Shown in pieces: positions 61,200-64,000 of a stretch of DNA of 64,000 bases. Source of the stretch: Corynebacterium callunae DSM 20147 (GTDB lineage: Bacteria; Actinomycetota; Actinomycetes; Mycobacteriales; Mycobacteriaceae). Each line of letters opens with the position of its first letter. The stretch's first letter is position 1. The notes under the pieces were generated by a model. That model worked only from the letters and a program-made list of their open reading frames with translations. It was not told the origin of the DNA and searched no databases. Location: positions 434,001 to 498,000 of the forward strand of contig NC_020506.1 of assembly GCF_000344785.1 (NCBI RefSeq), written 5' to 3'. Position numbers and translations under genes: made by a program.

Positions 61200-61571
61200 T
61201 TGGTTCTTTGGTCGTATGCCCATGTCCCTTCGGCATACAAGGAACCTTATCCTGGGCAAGTACGCGAAACAATTATTCGACAGATTGAACGATTTGCGCC
61301 TGGATTTCGTGATGTTATTTTGAAAACGAATGAAATCAGTCCGGAAGCATTAGAGGAATGGAATCCGAACTTAGTTGAAGGCGACATCGCAGGTGGCTCA
61401 ATGGTTGGTTCTCAAATGTTATTTCGACCAGGGATTGGACTTCGCCCACATAAGTTGGCCCAGAGCCTTTATATAGCGTCAAGTTCCACACCTCCCGGAG
61501 CTGGTGTACATGGAATGCCTGGATGGTGGGCAGCTCACGAGGCAATGATCGACATTAATGGCTGTCCATAA
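61200..61571 (+). pseudogene. C-terminal fragment of a phytoene-dehydrogenase-like FAD enzyme
   Basis: About 123 residues reading LWSYAHVPSAYKEPYPGQ through IERFAPGFRDVILKTNEISP to SSTPPGAGVHGMPGWWAA. This is the end of a CrtI/COG1233-type FAD oxidoreductase; the FAD-binding N-terminus (about 400 residues) is absent. The frame is open upstream to about 61170 without a start. The last residues run into the RDD gene on the other strand, so both ends are recombination joints. Confidence 0.75.
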
Positions 61572-62021
61572 ATCCTTGCTTTTTCTACGAACCACGATTG
61601 CACCGGTATACAGGTCATGGAGACCAATAGAATTTTTTCCTTTAATGCAGCTGGCCAGTAATAAAGCCATTGCCACAAGTGATGCTACGGAACCGATAAA
61701 GGGCAAAGGCTCAAGAAGAATCCATGAATTTCTCACCCCTGAAGCAAAAATCTTCAGTGCACCACTACCATCTGCGGCGACGACCTTTATGCGTGCAAGA
61801 GCTTTTCCAGGTGTTGTCTCAAATTGAGATTCCACAAGCGATTTAAACATCCAGAAAAACATATTGAGCATGGCCAAAAATAAAGGAGAGAAGATACTGA
61901 CACCCAGAAGAACAGCAATGACTGTGCCAACCGCAAGTCCGATAGTGCAATCGATGAGTAGGGCTATAATTCTCCTACTAATCGATGCCGTGATGAGATT
62001 TGGTTTGGCAGTTTTATCCAT
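61479..62021 (-). CDS. RDD-family membrane protein with foreign C-terminus
   Basis: About 180 residues from ATG 62021 (MDKTAKPNLITASISRR). RRIIALLIDCTIGLAVG has the Arg-Asp pattern of RDD proteins; three membrane helices follow, then TTPGKALARIKVV and IGLHDLYTGAIVVRR. From KSKDLWTAINVD on, about 30 residues are read from the antisense of the truncated dehydrogenase, so the natural end was replaced. RDD function is uncertain (transport is proposed). The ATG lies inside the 3' end of the hydrolase gene. Confidence 0.75.
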   Translation of the reverse strand: MDKTAKPNLITASISRRIIALLIDCTIGLAVGTVIAVLLGVSIFSPLFLAMLNMFFWMFKSLVESQFETTPGKALARIKVVAADGSGALKIFASGVRNSWILLEPLPFIGSVASLVAMALLLASCIKGKNSIGLHDLYTGAIVVRRKSKDLWTAINVDHCLVSCPPSRHSMYTSSGRCGT

Positions 62022-63057
62022 AGTGTGCGTCTTCTTCTCTGGGGATATCCTGCGCAGCGGCGAGAAGTTCTTCTGCAATCGGCATCACTGACTCAGATAC
62101 ATCAGCAACCACAAATACCGCTGAGTCACTAGTGGGAGATATAAGTATCATCGAACTAAATCCGAAAGACTCCCCGTTATGCCACTTAATAGTGGGATCT
62201 TCAACATTGTCTTGCCATGTAAATGCAGGTAGTCCTTTGTCCAGCAGATATTGAGAGAATATAGACATATCGTGTGCCGTTGAGCGCAAACCTGCAGCTG
62301 GAAGAAAGCCATCCATTTCCCAGGGCTCAACGATCTTCCCAGACGGAGCGTAACCAGGTGTTGCCTCCTCGGATAAAGATCCAGGTGTCATAAGAGTGGT
62401 ATCGGTGAGCTTTAACGGTTGTAAAAGGTCACGGTCTAGTAGCTCTGCATAACTTAAATGAGCGTTGTGAGCAAGGACATGCCCTAGGAGTGAATAGCCC
62501 AGATTTGAATATTCAAACTCACCACGTGACGACAATTGTGCTTTAGAGCTTGCCTCAATTACATGATCTACTGAAATGTTGGCATAAGGATTCTTGTCAA
62601 AAAATGGCATCAACCGTGGTCGAATTCCTACGTTTCCTAATCTCGGTAAACCACTAGTGTGATTTGCTAATTCTCTCATTGTCACAGTTTCGATGGGAAA
62701 CCCGCTAACTCGCTGACCAAGAACATCACCTACAGTGGTGGATTCAGTAATGTCGCCACGTTCAATCTGAATGCGGAGTAATTCTCCAGTAAACACTTTT
62801 GTAATGGATGCTATTTCAAAGGAGTCTGTAGGTGTAGCCCCCAAACCGCCAAAGCGTACTGTGCCGTGAGAGAGAACGGCAGCAGACATACGGTGAAATT
62901 TCCCCTGTGCCTCACCAGCGAGAATGCTCGATACCATAGCGTTGCCCGTCGGTTCTCCTGCGTTAAAAGACTTTGGCTGCTCATTGACGGCGCTGAATAT
63001 TGAGAGGGCAATGATACTTGCGATTGTTCCAGCCACTATCTTCTGGTGTTTCATCAT
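62014..63057 (-). CDS. Beta-lactamase-fold serine hydrolase
   Basis: A 347-residue class C/penicillin-binding-like protein with an N-terminal membrane anchor or signal (about 7-24). SxxK is SITK (84-87), YxN is YSN (about 183), and HNG replaces KTG near 300, as in many esterase/peptidase-like members. Substrate (beta-lactam, D-amino peptide or ester) unknown. Its start overlaps the regulator's stop by one base and its end overlaps the RDD start, so the three form one tight operon. AT-rich compared with the copper island. Confidence 0.85.
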   Translation of the reverse strand: MMKHQKIVAGTIASIIALSIFSAVNEQPKSFNAGEPTGNAMVSSILAGEAQGKFHRMSAAVLSHGTVRFGGLGATPTDSFEIASITKVFTGELLRIQIERGDITESTTVGDVLGQRVSGFPIETVTMRELANHTSGLPRLGNVGIRPRLMPFFDKNPYANISVDHVIEASSKAQLSSRGEFEYSNLGYSLLGHVLAHNAHLSYAELLDRDLLQPLKLTDTTLMTPGSLSEEATPGYAPSGKIVEPWEMDGFLPAAGLRSTAHDMSIFSQYLLDKGLPAFTWQDNVEDPTIKWHNGESFGFSSMILISPTSDSAVFVVADVSESVMPIAEELLAAAQDIPREEDAHYG

Positions 63058-63568
63058 CAGTGATCCTCGCTTGCAGAGATGATGGCGAAGAGTGGAATGA
63101 TCCTTTCGGAGGGAATTTCGTAGACTCCGCCGCGACCCTTTCGAACCCAGCCTGATGCTTCAAGTTCGTTAAGGTGATGATAAGCAGTACCAGTTGATGA
63201 AGTGACCTCAAGTCGGCAGAGTTCCGCGACAGTACACGGTTCATGTATTAATTGCTTGAGAATCAGCGCTCGTTGCGGATGTGCCAATGCCGCTAGACGT
63301 AAAAAGGAACTTTCCCAGGAGTTCTCTACCAAGTCTTCTGGATGCTTTGTCCAGGAGTAGGACACAGAGCCATCTCGCCCCTGAAACTGGCCGGAGAAGT
63401 TAATGGTTCCATGCCCAACTTCTCCTGGCTCTATATATGGATCGACATAGTTATCGTCGGTTTTTCTTGGTTGAGGATGAGCTTTTCATGGCGGGCGACG
63501 ATAGTTTCTAATCGCTCAATGCGCCGGAAAAGATCCTCATTATTATCCCCTTTGTTCACACTGAACAT
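63057..63568 (-). pseudogene. ArsR-type winged-helix regulator, frameshifted in a homopolymer
   Basis: The 3' part (63365 to 63057) encodes LAALAHPQRALILKQLI and TVAELCRLEVTSSTGTAYHHLNELEASG, a winged helix. The frame stays open upstream (DDNYVDPYIEPGEVGHGTIN, FSGQFQGRDGSVSYSW). A coiled-coil start MFSVNKGDNNEDLFRRIE from ATG 63568 sits in a different frame. The two meet at a run of five T (A on the coding strand) at 63461-63465; one more base would join them into a protein of about 170 residues. Confidence 0.75.
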
Positions 63569-63917
63569 TATTCCATAAATCTAAATGTTTAGAATAATTA
63601 CAGGGGTAATTTTCATTGCCCCATGATAATTCCATATTTAAGAAATTTAAACACCCTAAAAATGGGGTATTTTTATGGAAATTTAAATATTCTCCATGTA
63701 ATCGCATACAGAATTAATTGAATTTGAGTGCAAGCTGAAACTTTCACTCATGGATGCCTCACATGCATCAGTTTTGTTAATAGCATGTCAACGTTGCCCC
63801 GTTACATTAACTAGCGAATGCCAGTCTGCATCCCCAGTTTCAGAAGGAAAGTCCCACACCTATAGATGTTTGAAGATGTCGGATACCTCATCCTTCTATC
63901 CTTATTGTGCTCAAAGT
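63569..63917. other. AT-rich intergenic stretch
   Basis: About 350 bases, very AT-rich, with the probable promoter of the regulator operon (AATTATTCTAAACAT about 63590 on the minus strand). I see no gene. Confidence 0.5.
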
Positions 63918-63940
63918 GGTGCTGTTGCAAAGTTGGGCCA
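63918..63940 (+). mobile_element. IS6 left end (copy 7)
   Basis: GGTGCTGTTGCAAAGTTGG starts at 63918. The sequence after it (GCCAGGGTCGAAAAGC) differs from the other copies, so it is either a different IS6 relative or a stub; the window ends too soon to tell. Confidence 0.65.
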
Positions 63941-64000
63941 GGGTCGAAAAGCCCAACCTCAAGACAAGACGCAATGGACCACTTTCTGCGGCGACGTGCG

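Noticed and set aside
1-64000. CRISPR array or rRNA genes
   Set aside because: No regularly spaced 25-40 bp repeats and no 16S, 23S or 5S segments were seen. The only tandem repeats are the 177-bp IS3 duplication and the 21-bp pair at 38899.

Overview
The window looks like a Corynebacterium chromosome from the C. glutamicum neighbourhood. The first third has typical corynebacterial core genes and gene order: menaquinone genes beside mgtA-like and cycA-like genes, then tRNA genes, secE, nusG, rplK and rplA. The species cannot be fixed from the sequence alone. The rest is a mosaic accessory region made of blocks with clearly different base composition.

Core part (1-23445). This is a scattered but nearly complete late menaquinone pathway. 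menD, menC, menE and menB build 1,4-dihydroxy-2-naphthoyl-CoA. menA prenylates the ring, a polyprenyl diphosphate synthase supplies the tail, menG methylates the ring and menJ saturates an isoprene unit. Between them lie a phosphate transporter (pit), a pterin dehydratase, peptidase E, a mannosyltransferase (mgtA), an amino-acid permease (cycA) and small membrane proteins. Then come tRNA-Tyr, two identical tRNA-Thr genes, tRNA-Met, tRNA-Trp and secE-nusG-rplK-rplA. A secreted trypsin-like protease and a truncated acyltransferase-type membrane gene mark the edge of the core.

Accessory part (23445-64000). An IS3 element with a TTCC target duplication lies inside a segment that occurs again, uninterrupted, at 50738. 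Seven copies or ends of one IS6-family element (about 26.5, 36.7, 38.9, 49.2, 51.3, 59.85 and 63.9 kb) divide the island into cargo blocks; only the 49.2 kb copy is intact. The blocks carry: (a) a VbhA/Fic toxin-antitoxin pair; (b) a GC-rich envelope-stress set (CueP-like lipoprotein, low-affinity iron permease-like protein, DUF2254, YihY/BrkB, PRC-DUF2382), an ISL3 remnant, an AT-rich unknown gene and a zinc alcohol dehydrogenase; (c) a cupin and a ferredoxin; (d) a compact system with a CPG-motif P-type ATPase, a cupin, an oxidoreductase, a two-repeat protein, two free-standing CPSC metal-binding domains and a Crp/Fnr regulator; (e) a DUF3800 protein, a resolvase and a truncated lipoprotein; (f) a copper island (DUF305, copB, a copper chaperone, copS-copR, a second cueP, copO) with recognisable CsoR-type and CopR-type sites; (g) cmtR-cadD for cadmium/lead, then an AT-rich regulator-hydrolase-RDD operon whose regulator is frameshifted.

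The most interesting system is block (d). Three promoters carry a 14-bp FNR-like palindrome exactly 22 nt from a -10-like hexamer. A fourth, weaker site has the same geometry in front of a decayed oxidoreductase copy. The local Crp/Fnr protein has the ExxSR recognition-helix motif expected to read this site. It looks like a self-contained, probably redox- or metal-responsive export regulon.
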